Origin: Photorhabdus laumondii subsp. laumondii
GTDB taxonomy: Bacteria; Pseudomonadota; Gammaproteobacteria; Enterobacterales; Enterobacteriaceae
Direction: 5' to 3'
Length of the DNA stretch: 64,000 bases
NCBI RefSeq assembly: GCF_003343245.1
Contig: NZ_CP024901.1
Coordinates: 3,906,001-3,970,000, forward strand
Shown: one piece after another, positions 9,767 to 18,541 of the stretch
Numbering within the stretch: position 1 is the first letter of the stretch
Layout of the letters: each line of letters begins with the position of its first letter
Program-made: the position numbers and the translations under genes
Notes under the pieces: generated by a model
Told to the model about the DNA's origin: nothing
Seen by the model: only the letters and a program-made list of their open reading frames with translations
Database searches by the model: none

Positions 9767-10417
9767 CTAAACAAAACTGAGGTTAGTTAGCTTATTTAAC
9801 CACTGATTGAAATGTGGGCATTGGGAACGAATTGTATCTAATCCAATATCACCGGCGATGAGTGGGCCGTGTAAGGTCTTATGGTAATTGGGTACTATCG
9901 CCAAAATACGCTTAGATGGTGCAGTTTGTGGGCTATTATTAATATCTTCAGGGCTATCAAATTGAGCTTTGATGGTTTGTAATACTGAAATGGGGGCGTT
10001 GTCATCAAGCCAATCCGCAAATTTTTCAGGTTGGCAAAACAATAGTGCTTCAAATTCATGTAATAACAGATTGGGAATAAAATTAGTTTGCCCAATATCA
10101 TTAGCGAAAGCTTGCTCTAGCTTAACTACCCGTTCGTTGGCTGCATTATCCTGTTGTTCATTATAATCAGGGAAATCAGTAGGCAGGCCATAGTAGTCAA
10201 TTAATGTTGTGACGAATGCACCGGGATCTTGTCGACATAAGCGAGTAATTTGATATTTTACCTTACCATAACTTGTAATACCGCCTTTCTGACTGGTACT
10301 CGTCTGAACTAATATTGGTGTCAGATAGATTTGCTGTGCTACAAAATAGGGAGCTAACACATCCCGCACAAAAGTTTCTTCCGTTTGCCCTTCTACAAAA
10401 ACATTGATACGGATCAT
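9767..10417 (-). CDS. DUF4276-like (TOPRIM-type) protein, partner of an AAA ATPase
   Basis: A protein of about 216 residues starting MIRINVFVEGQTEETFVRD. The FVEGQTEE motif near the start, the acidic TLIDYYGLP segment and LLLHEFEALLF fit the DUF4276 family, which is related to TOPRIM/OLD-type nucleases. The start is set by GGAGG upstream and by an ATGA overlap with the stop of the ATPase gene. Genes of this type paired with an ATPase are often anti-phage modules (compare PARIS, OLD-type and Abi systems). The effector role, probably a nuclease, is inferred. Confidence 0.75.
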   Translation of the reverse strand: MIRINVFVEGQTEETFVRDVLAPYFVAQQIYLTPILVQTSTSQKGGITSYGKVKYQITRLCRQDPGAFVTTLIDYYGLPTDFPDYNEQQDNAANERVVKLEQAFANDIGQTNFIPNLLLHEFEALLFCQPEKFADWLDDNAPISVLQTIKAQFDSPEDINNSPQTAPSKRILAIVPNYHKTLHGPLIAGDIGLDTIRSQCPHFNQWLNKLTNLSFV

Positions 10418-11502
10418 CGCTGTGGCCTCCCGCCGAGTAAATTTTTCTTCCATAATTCACCAAGGCTATAGTCTTCAAGCCATTCTGAAAGAAAGTCACT
10501 ATTCAGACGCTTAAAGGTAGATTCCCCTTGTTGTTTGTCAACGATAATCAAATCATCAGCATCAAATTGATTGACCAGTTCGACTGACTGGGTAGAAATA
10601 ATCAGTTGGTGCTTACTGCTGGCGTTTTTGATCAAACCAGCCAGTACATTAATAGCATAGGGGTGAAGTCCAAGCTCTGGTTCATCAATAATAATTGAAC
10701 TTGGCATATAATCTTCGGGTTGCAGTAACACGGTAGTCAATAAAATAAATCGTAAAGTACCATCGGACAATTCACTCGCTTTAAAGGGAATATCCTGCTC
10801 TTTCTCTGTCCATTCGAGTTGAATGTAATCAGTATTATCCGGGGTGGGCCGCAAGTAAAAATCACCAAAAAATGGTGCAACCATTTGAACGGTTTTGACA
10901 ATGCGTTTGTAATGCAGAATATGATTTTTTTGCAGACGATATAAGAATGCCGCTAAATTAGCACCATCTTCCCGTAAATAGTCATTATCATTAATACGAT
11001 GAGTTTGTTTAACTCTAGCATTATCACTCGTATCATGGAAATGGTAAACCCTCCATCGGAGCATAGTAAGTAATGCGTAATCCTCAATGTTATGATGCTG
11101 ACCGATCTGAGATTCAAAGTGTCCAGCACCAATATTAAAATCCCCTTTGATGTCCAAAAAGAGTGATTCATGTTGGAACATCATACGGTTATCATTTGTG
11201 GGTTCCAGTTCAAACTTATAACCATTGTGATCAAAATAAAGCTCAGTGCTCATAGACTCAGTTTTTTTACGACCAAAATGCAATAATGTGTCGGGGCCAC
11301 CCATTTTGCCAACAAGAGATTGTAAATGATGATCAAGTACAACGGTGATTAGACGAAAAAAACTGATGAAATTGGATTTCCCAGCACCATTGGCACCAAT
11401 GAGTACATTTAGACATCCCATTTGTAAATCACATTCTGAGATAGATTTGTAGCCTTTTATATTAATTTTTCTTAGGAAATTATTGTTGGTTACTGGTTTC
11501 AT
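10414..11502 (-). CDS. AAA/ABC-type ATPase (AAA_21-like) of a putative defence pair
   Basis: A 362-residue SMC/RecF-like ATPase. Walker A is GANGAGKSNFISFFR at about residue 36. The signature-like motif ELSDGTLRFILL lies near residue 240, Walker B is SSIIIDEPELGLHP and the switch region is LIISTQSVELVN. There is no coiled-coil insertion of SMC length. The gene overlaps the DUF4276 gene by 4 bp, so the two products are likely to be made in fixed ratio and act together. Single ATPases of this class commonly sense phage components in abortive-infection systems; that role is inference. Confidence 0.82.
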   Translation of the reverse strand: MKPVTNNNFLRKINIKGYKSISECDLQMGCLNVLIGANGAGKSNFISFFRLITVVLDHHLQSLVGKMGGPDTLLHFGRKKTESMSTELYFDHNGYKFELEPTNDNRMMFQHESLFLDIKGDFNIGAGHFESQIGQHHNIEDYALLTMLRWRVYHFHDTSDNARVKQTHRINDNDYLREDGANLAAFLYRLQKNHILHYKRIVKTVQMVAPFFGDFYLRPTPDNTDYIQLEWTEKEQDIPFKASELSDGTLRFILLTTVLLQPEDYMPSSIIIDEPELGLHPYAINVLAGLIKNASSKHQLIISTQSVELVNQFDADDLIIVDKQQGESTFKRLNSDFLSEWLEDYSLGELWKKNLLGGRPQR

Positions 11503-12061
11503 AATTTTGCCTTTTCAGCATTATGCGACTCAAATATGCCCTATGTTAGAGCAAATAATAGGTTAAGTATTATCTTGATTGCCAGGTTTGCGTCCAGCTC
11601 TTCCTCTAAAAATTTTTCTTTAGTGGAATACATTATCATTAAAATAATCTTCCTAATACACCATGCTTTGTTACCGCCACGACTGCTCTAATGGGTACCG
11701 GGCGAGATTCGCACCCACTGAAAGACCGTGCCTCTGCACGGCGCATAAAAACATCTAGGGATTATCTTAAAAATATTCTGATGTTGAGGGTGTGATTTTG
11801 TATTACCACACTGCGATGCCTATTGTGGTTCAGTGTGAGTGGAACTACGAAATTAATCAGGATGGAACTATCCCGGGGCAGCTGGTAATCTCTCTTATGC
11901 TGAGTCGTGGGAAGCAATGAGAGGGCAATTCAGAAGAATATTGGTATCTTGGCTGTTTCAGTTTCACGTTAATACCTCACTTTCATATTAATCAGATTAG
12001 CAGACTTGTGAGATGTCCGAAATTTTTGCTCCACTACATCTTCCGAAGCACACCCACTATG
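11503..12061. other. Gene-poor stretch with short open frames
   Basis: No supported gene. On the minus strand, codons from 11745 down read MRRAEARSFSGCESRPVPI over about 37 codons. On the plus strand about 40 codons from 11796 read YYHTAMPIVVQCEWNYEINQ. Both look like fragments and I recognise neither. Confidence 0.3.
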
Positions 12062-12649
12062 TCACTGACTTTCATCAGTCAAGTATTTTTTCCTTACCTG
12101 AAAAACCGGTACCATCATGACAAACATGCTGCCGACAGCAAAAGCCCCTACTGCAAGCAACATATTCGCGACATTCCCCTCACCGAGGTGATCCCACAGA
12201 GTCATCGCTACCACAAAAATCAGCATGAACACGAAGATATGGGTAAATTTTTTACGGACTGGGAGGAGATGAAAAAGCGTGGTACGGATGAACTCTTCCC
12301 CCTCCTTCTTCTTAGTGAACGCTACTCTGACTTTATCGAGATCGACTACCGGCCGGTAAAAAAGCTTGTTGTTAACAGAGGTGCTAGCATAAGCCCGGAT
12401 ATCATCCGTTGATGGTAAGTCACTAGGCCACTTACGTGATACGATGACTCCATAAGCCTGAAGGACCGGTAGTGCAAACGCATAATGGTTAACCTTCTGA
12501 ACATAGCGATTATCTAGAACAGCCAAAACGTCTCTACCAGCGGCTTCCTCTTTGACATAAAGCTTTATTCTGTCAGCCTTCGGAATGATGGGATGGAATA
12601 GCGCTAATGTTGTGATGACGGCAGAAATTAACCCGGTTTTTCCCTTCAC
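12062..12649 (-). CDS. Hypothetical membrane protein, possibly a fragment
   Basis: A frame of up to 195 residues with a GTG start. It has a soluble N-terminal part and two likely transmembrane helices near the C-terminus (HIFVFMLIFVVAMTLWDHL and NVANMLLAVGAFAVGSMFVM). I do not recognise the family. It lies downstream of a truncated vgrG on the same strand and overlaps another open frame upstream. It may be the 3' part of a frameshifted gene, or an accessory or immunity-like protein of the former T6SS cluster. Confidence 0.45.
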   Translation of the reverse strand: MKGKTGLISAVITTLALFHPIIPKADRIKLYVKEEAAGRDVLAVLDNRYVQKVNHYAFALPVLQAYGVIVSRKWPSDLPSTDDIRAYASTSVNNKLFYRPVVDLDKVRVAFTKKKEGEEFIRTTLFHLLPVRKKFTHIFVFMLIFVVAMTLWDHLGEGNVANMLLAVGAFAVGSMFVMMVPVFQVRKKYLTDESQ

Positions 12650-13060
12650 CGGGCAGAAACAAGCCTAGTTCAGGTATGTAAGTATAACTGGTACTACGAA
12701 TCCCATAATCCGAAAAAATGTGTAATTTTATTCCTTCTTCGTTCTCTTCCGATAGATAATGGTCAGGCCACCACCGCCAACTGCATCCCAGTGTATGTGC
12801 TATCGGCACATACAGGATCTCCGGCTCATGAACCTCAGAATCACAGGGCAGAAAAGGAATGATTCTATTGAAGAAACACATACCGTGAGATGGGCCGTAC
12901 TCACCGCCACCCATAGTGCCATGCAGGTCATCCGGTGATCTCTTGCCATCGTATCCACCTGAAACTTGAGATCGACAAATCTCCTGGCAGCTTCAGCCTG
13001 TTCGGATGACAGATGAGAGAGATCGGCCATTTTTATTGACCAACGATACTGGCTAAGCAT
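12573..13060 (-). pseudogene. Degraded gene downstream of truncated vgrG
   Basis: Two overlapping frames on the same strand look like pieces of one gene. The first starts MADLSHLSSEQAEAARRF near 13030 and loses sense after about 40 residues. The second carries EPEILYVPIAHTLGCSWRWW and then YTYIPELGLFLPGEG. A single frameshift would join them. The parent family is not recognised. Position after vgrG suggests a T6SS cargo or associated protein. Confidence 0.35.
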
Positions 13061-13133
13061 TTTCTCTATCCTATCAAACTTCCTGTGCCATGTGTAAAAG
13101 GTGGCATCAGAAAAGACATTCCTACAACAGATT

Positions 13134-14255
13134 TCACATGCGAATAAACCTCTTTAGCCTCACGGAGAAATTGGGACTACCAAAGGTAAAACCGTTCGTC
13201 AAAGTCGTCCCTCTGCTACCAAAATGGGATTCATCCGCTTGAGGTTGATGACCGCGGTGAGTAATTTGGATTATTTGCCACGGCGCATTAAATTTTTCTT
13301 TCGGATGATCGGTAAGCGTAAACCACATGCCCGGTAAAAGAGCAAAACTGTCACTTTGCCCACTGCCAAGCAAAGCATCATTACGCAATGCCTCCAACCG
13401 GTATTGACTTATTCGCTGCCCATTTCCATCTTTATAACGTCCGGGAAAGTCATAGTAATAGTAGCTATTTAAATCCGAACGCTGATTGCCGATGTACCTG
13501 TGATTTTCATGGAATTGAAAATCTGAAAGCCACCGGGGATGTTTAAATGTGTAATCTCTCACCGAAATTTCAGCAATGCCCACTCGTTCTCCCCAACGAA
13601 ACTGGCTGATGCAACACTGGTTGCCTGTAACATCAGGTTCTGGGTTGTAGGGCAGTGAAAGAGAACCATTCTTGGTATAAGAGTCGACAAAAATCATTGC
13701 CGGCTCGCCCTTATCCTGATCAAAGTAATAGTAATAAAAGATCCCTTCATCAGCTAACAGACGCTGTAAAAAAGCCAAATCACTCTCATCGTACTGAACA
13801 CAGAACTCCCGCACGGGATGTTCATAGCGCAATAGACAAGAGAATTGCCGAACGCCATTTTCTTTCAATAGCCTATCAATAATATCGGTGACGGATTTAT
13901 TCTGAAAAATTCGAGAGTTAACCCGCAATCCGGCACGCCACAAGGAAGGGTGGAGAGTCAAGTAATAACAACTACGATAACGGCCCGTTGTTTCCTGCAC
14001 AAAATGAGTCACAATCCCGGTGATATAACGCTCAGGCTGCCCATCACGATAAACGGTCAATGTGGCGTATTGATCCAAAATATCCGCAAAATCAATATCT
14101 GAATTGGCACAAGTCACTGTGGCTTGCAAACTGAATAGCATTGACAAGACTTCATTCAGTGTAAATTCAACCACAACAAAAGTTTTCACAGGGAGATTAC
14201 CGGCCGTAAGAGTAAAAACCAGCCCGGTTCGTTCCACATTTAAATCATTAGCCAT
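13134..14255 (-). CDS. Truncated VgrG-like T6SS spike protein
   Basis: The N-terminal gp27-like part of a type VI secretion VgrG: LDQYATLTVYRDGQPERYIT, SCYYLTLHPSLWRAGLR, VREFCVQYDESDLAFLQRLL and EGIFYYYYFDQD are typical. A full VgrG has 600 or more residues with a gp5-like OB domain and beta-helix. This one ends at about 373 residues, before those parts, so it is unlikely to form a working spike. I took the ATG at 14255; an upstream TTG at 14261 is possible. No other T6SS genes are in the window, so this is probably a remnant. Confidence 0.8.
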   Translation of the reverse strand: MANDLNVERTGLVFTLTAGNLPVKTFVVVEFTLNEVLSMLFSLQATVTCANSDIDFADILDQYATLTVYRDGQPERYITGIVTHFVQETTGRYRSCYYLTLHPSLWRAGLRVNSRIFQNKSVTDIIDRLLKENGVRQFSCLLRYEHPVREFCVQYDESDLAFLQRLLADEGIFYYYYFDQDKGEPAMIFVDSYTKNGSLSLPYNPEPDVTGNQCCISQFRWGERVGIAEISVRDYTFKHPRWLSDFQFHENHRYIGNQRSDLNSYYYYDFPGRYKDGNGQRISQYRLEALRNDALLGSGQSDSFALLPGMWFTLTDHPKEKFNAPWQIIQITHRGHQPQADESHFGSRGTTLTNGFTFGSPNFSVRLKRFIRM

Positions 14256-14439
14256 AAGCAACTATTACCTATAATTGAGTTATCAGTCTGAAATATACCC
14301 TAAACGAAATGATCACAAAAAAAATCAATTATGATGTTTTTTAATCAATCAGGCAATGAAGTCATAAGGAAATATGATGAAATGCAACGTTAGCATCAAA
14401 GTGGAATTTGATAACTTTCAAACAGGCTTTGTTTTGGAT

Positions 14440-14546
14440 ATGTAATATGTCGCTAAACAGTGGTTGGATATGGGAATAGATAAACAATTTATTCACTATG
14501 CATGTTTTGGTCCACATAAAGTGATTTAAATTTTCAACTTAACACT
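14440..14546 (+). pseudogene. Diverged second copy of the hmp 3' end
   Basis: This matches the end of hmp and its flank (about 3777-3883) at roughly nine positions in ten. The frame shows [10 protein letters not shown] and CFGPHKVI followed by the same stop and downstream ATTTTCAACTTAA. An internal TAA and several substitutions show it is not functional. It probably marks the original hmp end, separated from the present hmp by the island. Confidence 0.85.
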
Positions 14547-14552
14547 AAATAA

Positions 14553-14592
14553 TAAAAAACCGCGCCATGAATGACTTATGGCGCGGTTTTTG
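14553..14592. terminator. Strong bidirectional terminator
   Basis: A perfect 10-bp stem (ACCGCGCCAT at 14559 with ATGGCGCGGT at 14578), preceded by a run of A and followed by a run of T. It follows the hmp-end copy and faces the acyl reductase gene, so it probably once ended hmp and now ends the operon at 14679-17143 as well. Confidence 0.88.
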
Positions 14593-14594
14593 TA

Positions 14595-14616
14595 TATACC
14601 TGTCATCTTTCAAGTT
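14595..14616 (+). repeat. Solitary ERIC end fragment
   Basis: TATACCTGTCATCTTTCAAG is one terminus of ERIC, but the rest of the repeat is absent. It is probably a deletion remnant. Confidence 0.5.
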
Positions 14617-14678
14617 TGAATCAATTCGGTCACGGGTCTTTAGCATAGATTGATATCGTTACATTTCTCTTTATCATT

Positions 14679-16070
14679 TTAAGTAAACCAATTCTTCTGA
14701 ATACGAACCCCTCGGCTATGCATCAAAAATTCTGACAAATATCCGTCATGCGGTACAAGTGGTGCCATCCAGGTTGTCGGAATATCTCCTGCATAAACAT
14801 TACTGATAGTTGTATTACTCAGAACGGCACCCAGAATTTCTGGTTTTTTCGAGAATACAGTAACAACTAACGAATCTGATAACATTTGTGAACTCTTCAA
14901 ACGGTCATAAGGTGCAACAGTGACGCATGGAAATGGAAGTTCGCGTTGAATTAAAGGATCTATTGGATTATCGACAACAGTAACGCAAGGTCTAAGGATA
15001 TATCCTGATGATGTTTGTTCACCAAACAACCGAAGATCTTCATTTTTTTCAGGATAAAGTGATTTCTGTAATAAAGCCGTGGTATTCGATGACCCTAATG
15101 GAAATGTCTCCTCAGCATCCATCTGATCAAACGCTTCCGATAAACGTTGACCAAAATCAACAGGGTCCCCTTCTATTAATACCGCGCTGGCAGAAACACA
15201 TGCGGTACCACCAAGAGCACTGACCGATCGGGCAACAAGTGAAACTGCTTCATCAATATTGACATCTGAACCTACCACAATTTTCGAACGCCCCGGTCCT
15301 TGGATTAAAACTTTAGGATTCGAATGATATTTATTAACGATATCTTGCCCGCCATAAATAATAGACAGATCTGCCGCAGAAACCATTTCGTCAGCACCTT
15401 GATGATCTGTCGGTATGAGCGCAACATAGTTTCCGAGCCCAGCCTGTTGCAATGAGGAGACTAATCGTTGAGCGGTGAATGGTTCACGAACAGAAGGCTT
15501 AATTAAAATTCGATACCCAAAAGCAAGAGCTTGCGGCCACAAAGCATGCGCTCCCGGCCCATTACCACCAGTCAGAACAGCCAGCACATCCGCTCGTCGG
15601 CTGAATAAAGCACATCCTTCTGCAACTCTGCTATCATCCACATGCCAAATAGCGCCATGTGGCATAGATGCTTTGATTATCTCAGACATCATCATAAGCA
15701 CTTCTGAAGTTTCAATCAGTGACCTTTCGATAATACTCGCTGGCAGCCCAATGACACGGTGTGTCAATTGCACATATTCTGCCGGAGAAAGCCCGGCGAC
15801 ACTCTCACTGGAATAAATTTTTGCCGCCTGCTTCATTGTTGCATGAATTTCATCCAACCTCAGTCGGGGGGCAATTCTCATCTTGCGAACAACTTCACAA
15901 ATATAAACGGGAGGCGCTATCGCAGTTTCTCCAACAACTTCATCTAACACGTTGATAACAGCCGCACGCCGGCGTGTAACATAGGATTCTCCCAGTGCGA
16001 GAGCCTCCACTTGTTGCAATTTGTTCTCCATTGCGGTTTTTACGTCAGGCTTCACACTATCGATTAGCAT
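14679..16070 (-). CDS. Acyl-CoA/acyl-adenylate reductase, LuxC/EhpG-like aldehyde dehydrogenase fold
   Basis: A 463-residue protein of the aldehyde dehydrogenase superfamily, nearest in character to LuxC-type acyl reductases. The cofactor region contains AVLTGGNGPGAHALWPQAL. GGTACVSASAVLIEGDPV around residue 295 probably holds the catalytic cysteine. Such enzymes reduce an activated acyl group to an aldehyde with NAD(P)H. The start shares one base with the stop of the upstream adenylating enzyme (TAATG), so the two are co-translated. From memory, the pair resembles EhpF/EhpG of phenazine tailoring. No LuxD or luciferase genes are near, so it is not a lux operon. The substrate is unknown. Confidence 0.7.
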   Translation of the reverse strand: MLIDSVKPDVKTAMENKLQQVEALALGESYVTRRRAAVINVLDEVVGETAIAPPVYICEVVRKMRIAPRLRLDEIHATMKQAAKIYSSESVAGLSPAEYVQLTHRVIGLPASIIERSLIETSEVLMMMSEIIKASMPHGAIWHVDDSRVAEGCALFSRRADVLAVLTGGNGPGAHALWPQALAFGYRILIKPSVREPFTAQRLVSSLQQAGLGNYVALIPTDHQGADEMVSAADLSIIYGGQDIVNKYHSNPKVLIQGPGRSKIVVGSDVNIDEAVSLVARSVSALGGTACVSASAVLIEGDPVDFGQRLSEAFDQMDAEETFPLGSSNTTALLQKSLYPEKNEDLRLFGEQTSSGYILRPCVTVVDNPIDPLIQRELPFPCVTVAPYDRLKSSQMLSDSLVVTVFSKKPEILGAVLSNTTISNVYAGDIPTTWMAPLVPHDGYLSEFLMHSRGVRIQKNWFT

Positions 16071-17143
16071 TAATAGACCCCTTCTATTACCGCATGACCA
16101 GAAATCTCCTCAACAGGACGCACCAGCGTAACGGAAACTCCTGGGTAATCATCTATTCTTGGCATCCTCACCGCTGTATCACGTTCCAAGATATTCGGAA
16201 ATAAAGCAAACTTGTTGATGTAGTTCATTACAACCCGACCTCGTTCCCCAAAAGGAACCGGTTTTTGCGTCAGTGGATCGATAACTTCAAAAAGGACGTT
16301 AGGGGCAAAGCTGTCAAAGATAGGTGACCCTTCAAAATCCTGATTATCTCTTGATTTAGATTCGCCCAGTATCATTGTACTGCCATAACTGGCTGTTATT
16401 TTGACATCAGGGAAAATTGAGGATTGCAAAAATGCCTGTGTATCTGGGTCCATGTGAGTTCCACCCCAAGCAATAAGGTCCAAACTCTTATTCAAATGAC
16501 TGACCAACGCCGCTCTCCTAACCATTCGTTCTAAAAGTGGCGGCGTGACAATTAGGTAACTAATATTTTGTCTATTAATAATATCTTCAGCCTGATCGAG
16601 AATATGCTCGCAGTAAGCCTCCATCCCGGCAAGATCACCTTGTTGGATCATCTTTTTAACCCAACGTGGATCTAAATCCACGGTGAAGAAATGCCCACCA
16701 TTAGCACGAGCACGAAGACGGCTTATTGCCCCGATAACATGAGGACCAGAAGGGACCAGCGCCAAGGTATTCTTTATTGCCCCCGTATTAACGACTTTCA
16801 TATCACTCAAACGCCAGGCCACTAACTGCTCTAACCACTCTTCAAAGACGACAACACGTTTGGGTCGTCCTGTCGTCCCTCCACTTTCAAATACCCCCGC
16901 AATGGCCGCATTCTGCAAACCACGAGGCACCAAGCTTTCAGTCGGAACATCCCGAAGTTCATCAGCAATATCGGGAAATAACCTTAAATCAGAGAAAGTA
17001 CGTATATCTTGCAATGGATCGAAATCCAATATTTTGCGTTTTTCAAGCCAAAACGGCGATCCGGTTTCAGGCGAAAAGTGCCAATTCATGATTTGAGACA
17101 AATAAACGTCAAAGTTATGAAAATCAGTCACATGTACCTCCAT
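16070..17143 (-). CDS. Adenylate-forming enzyme (ANL superfamily, LuxE/PaaK/EhpF-like)
   Basis: A 357-residue protein with the ANL phosphate-binding motif GVFESGGTTGRPKRVVVFEE at about residue 85. LIAWGGTHMDP and ITASYGSTMILGESK, near the acyl-binding and A5 regions, are also present. It is shorter than typical acyl-CoA ligases and seems to lack most of the mobile C-terminal domain, as in LuxE and EhpF. It should activate a carboxylic acid as an acyl-adenylate for the reductase encoded next. The first gene of the pair, it follows about 340 bp of AT-rich DNA that may hold the promoter. Confidence 0.72.
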   Translation of the reverse strand: MEVHVTDFHNFDVYLSQIMNWHFSPETGSPFWLEKRKILDFDPLQDIRTFSDLRLFPDIADELRDVPTESLVPRGLQNAAIAGVFESGGTTGRPKRVVVFEEWLEQLVAWRLSDMKVVNTGAIKNTLALVPSGPHVIGAISRLRARANGGHFFTVDLDPRWVKKMIQQGDLAGMEAYCEHILDQAEDIINRQNISYLIVTPPLLERMVRRAALVSHLNKSLDLIAWGGTHMDPDTQAFLQSSIFPDVKITASYGSTMILGESKSRDNQDFEGSPIFDSFAPNVLFEVIDPLTQKPVPFGERGRVVMNYINKFALFPNILERDTAVRMPRIDDYPGVSVTLVRPVEEISGHAVIEGVY

Positions 17144-17483
17144 ATTTTAAGCCAAATTTACAAGGCATTACTATTCAGCTTAAAAAAGATAAGAAATTTA
17201 AATGAATCATAAAATAGTTGAGAGGCTCTTTCTTTATCTGACAAGAAAGAAACCACACAACAATACAATTTTAATTGTTTTTTCAAAGATGGCCTTAAAT
17301 TCTCACAATAAATTTATGATTAAGAATAATTATTAAAGTTAGAGGTAATCAATTAATTTAAAAAAACATTCAGTGATTGAGAAAATATTATCATTTATTA
17401 ATCATGATGCGCGATTTGCAAAAGATAAATTTCTTTGTCAAAACGGTATATGGCTAGGCTTGGAGGTTTGAAATCAATTGATT
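17144..17483. other. AT-rich upstream region of the adenylate/reductase operon
   Basis: No gene seen. The segment is strongly AT-rich and is the only available promoter space for the two-gene operon reading leftward. I see no clear operator. Confidence 0.4.
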
Positions 17484-17551
17484 TATACCCAATAGATTTC
17501 AAGATGCATCGCGACGGCAAGGGAGCGAATCCCCGGGAGCATAGGTAACTA

Positions 17552-18541
17552 ACCCGAATTCTGCTTAATCCGTCATTGAAAAATCGTCTTCTGAGTAGAA
17601 AACTTTCAGTGATGGCTTCTTCAATTTAAGGCAGTAAGCAATCAATCCACCTAAAACGCACAACAGAAAGCCTTTTATACTTCGGTGGCGGGAATGCTCT
17701 ATTTGAGAAAGAGTTTTTAATTGCCCATTAATCGTTTCAATGATAAAACGCTTTTTTAACATTATCTTATCCCACTCAGCTTGCATACTCGCTTTCATGT
17801 TACGCCGTTTTTTCGTGATGAAAGTGACATCGGTTTTAGCTAAATCGTCCGCCAATTCCTGGCTGAGGTAACCTTTGTCACCGTAAAGAGAACCCGTTAA
17901 TTCTTTTGATAATTCACGAACAGGTTCCCGATCATCCACATTACCCGGAGTCACTTTAAGCGCGAGAATTTCACCCTGATGATTGACAACCAGGTGTAAT
18001 TTGAAACCGTAAAACCAGCCCATTGAATTTTTTCCGCGCTTTGCTATCCCCGCAAAGACCTTATGTCGAGGGATGCGAATGTTATGGCAGACACTCAAAC
18101 GGGTGGAATCAATAAAAGCAATGCCTGTGGGTTTCCCTTTTAATTGAGTCAGATAGCTGCATAATGGCACCAAAACGGAAGGAGCCACACTGACAAAACG
18201 AGGATAGCTAAGCAAGGTTGGAAAATCCTTATGGTGATATTTCCAAATATGTTCTAGATAAAAATGTTTAAAATCACGGTAATGCGACATATGAAAAAGG
18301 ATCAAAATGGTCATGATTTCACTGGGATACATATGACCTTGTCGGCGGCGTAAACGATGCCCGCTATCGAGACAAAATTGTTCCCATTGAGGGATGAAAA
18401 AACGGCAAAAATCATCGACATCACAGAAAATTTCAACTAAGTTGTCCATAGCCTGTTCCCCCCTCGGAGCTGTTTTTGGTGCACACCAAAACTTTGCTCC
18501 TGGAACAGGCTTCTCGTCAATTTCTTATCCAGAATTCGGGT
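17552..18541 (-). mobile_element. IS982-family insertion sequence
   Basis: A 990-bp element with ends ACCCGAATTCTG and CAGAATTCGGGT as perfect inverted repeats. The 6-bp target TAACTA is duplicated at 17546-17551 and 18542-18547. One base may be assigned differently at each end. It carries one intact transposase gene and has landed inside an ERIC repeat. Confidence 0.92.
17565..18449 (-). CDS. IS982-family transposase
   Basis: A 294-residue DDE transposase that appears intact. Key parts are TGIAFIDSTRLSVCHNIR (first Asp), GWFYGFKLHLVVNHQGEIL, GSLYGDKGYLS (second Asp) and FIIETINGQLKTLSQIEHSR (Glu). A ribosome site rich in G precedes the ATG at 18449, and the gene ends 13 bp inside the element. 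The decayed copy at 7838-9780 belongs to the same family but is clearly diverged, so the two arrived separately. Confidence 0.94.
   Translation of the reverse strand: MDNLVEIFCDVDDFCRFFIPQWEQFCLDSGHRLRRRQGHMYPSEIMTILILFHMSHYRDFKHFYLEHIWKYHHKDFPTLLSYPRFVSVAPSVLVPLCSYLTQLKGKPTGIAFIDSTRLSVCHNIRIPRHKVFAGIAKRGKNSMGWFYGFKLHLVVNHQGEILALKVTPGNVDDREPVRELSKELTGSLYGDKGYLSQELADDLAKTDVTFITKKRRNMKASMQAEWDKIMLKKRFIIETINGQLKTLSQIEHSRHRSIKGFLLCVLGGLIAYCLKLKKPSLKVFYSEDDFSMTD

Larger units (their letters stand above)
7838..9780 (+). pseudogene. IS982-family transposase, frameshifted and split by an IS630-type element
   Basis: Fragments of one transposase are scattered over 7838-8434 and 9536-9780: LYCCV/DDFVPLWHQQF, MTLLILFHISHYQNLKSF, MAFIDSTRIAVCHNLRRVF, STGWFYGFKLLLV, and after the insertion IRKNMKAKALLLWDNLMLKK to GLIAYTFQHKKPSLN. 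They align in order with the intact IS982-type transposase at 17565-18449. At least three frameshifts or stops are present before the split. Removing the IS630-type element with one TA copy restores the frame across the junction (TNIRKNMKA), which proves a clean insertion. Confidence 0.88.

Noticed and set aside
12008..12412. Plus-strand frame of 134 codons
   Set aside because: It is opposite the minus-strand frame that encodes two clear membrane helices, and has no start signal or family resemblance.
14679..17143. A bioluminescence (lux) operon
   Set aside because: Only LuxC-like and LuxE-like genes are present. There is no luxD, luxA or luxB, and the gene order and ANL size fit a separate acid-reduction pair.
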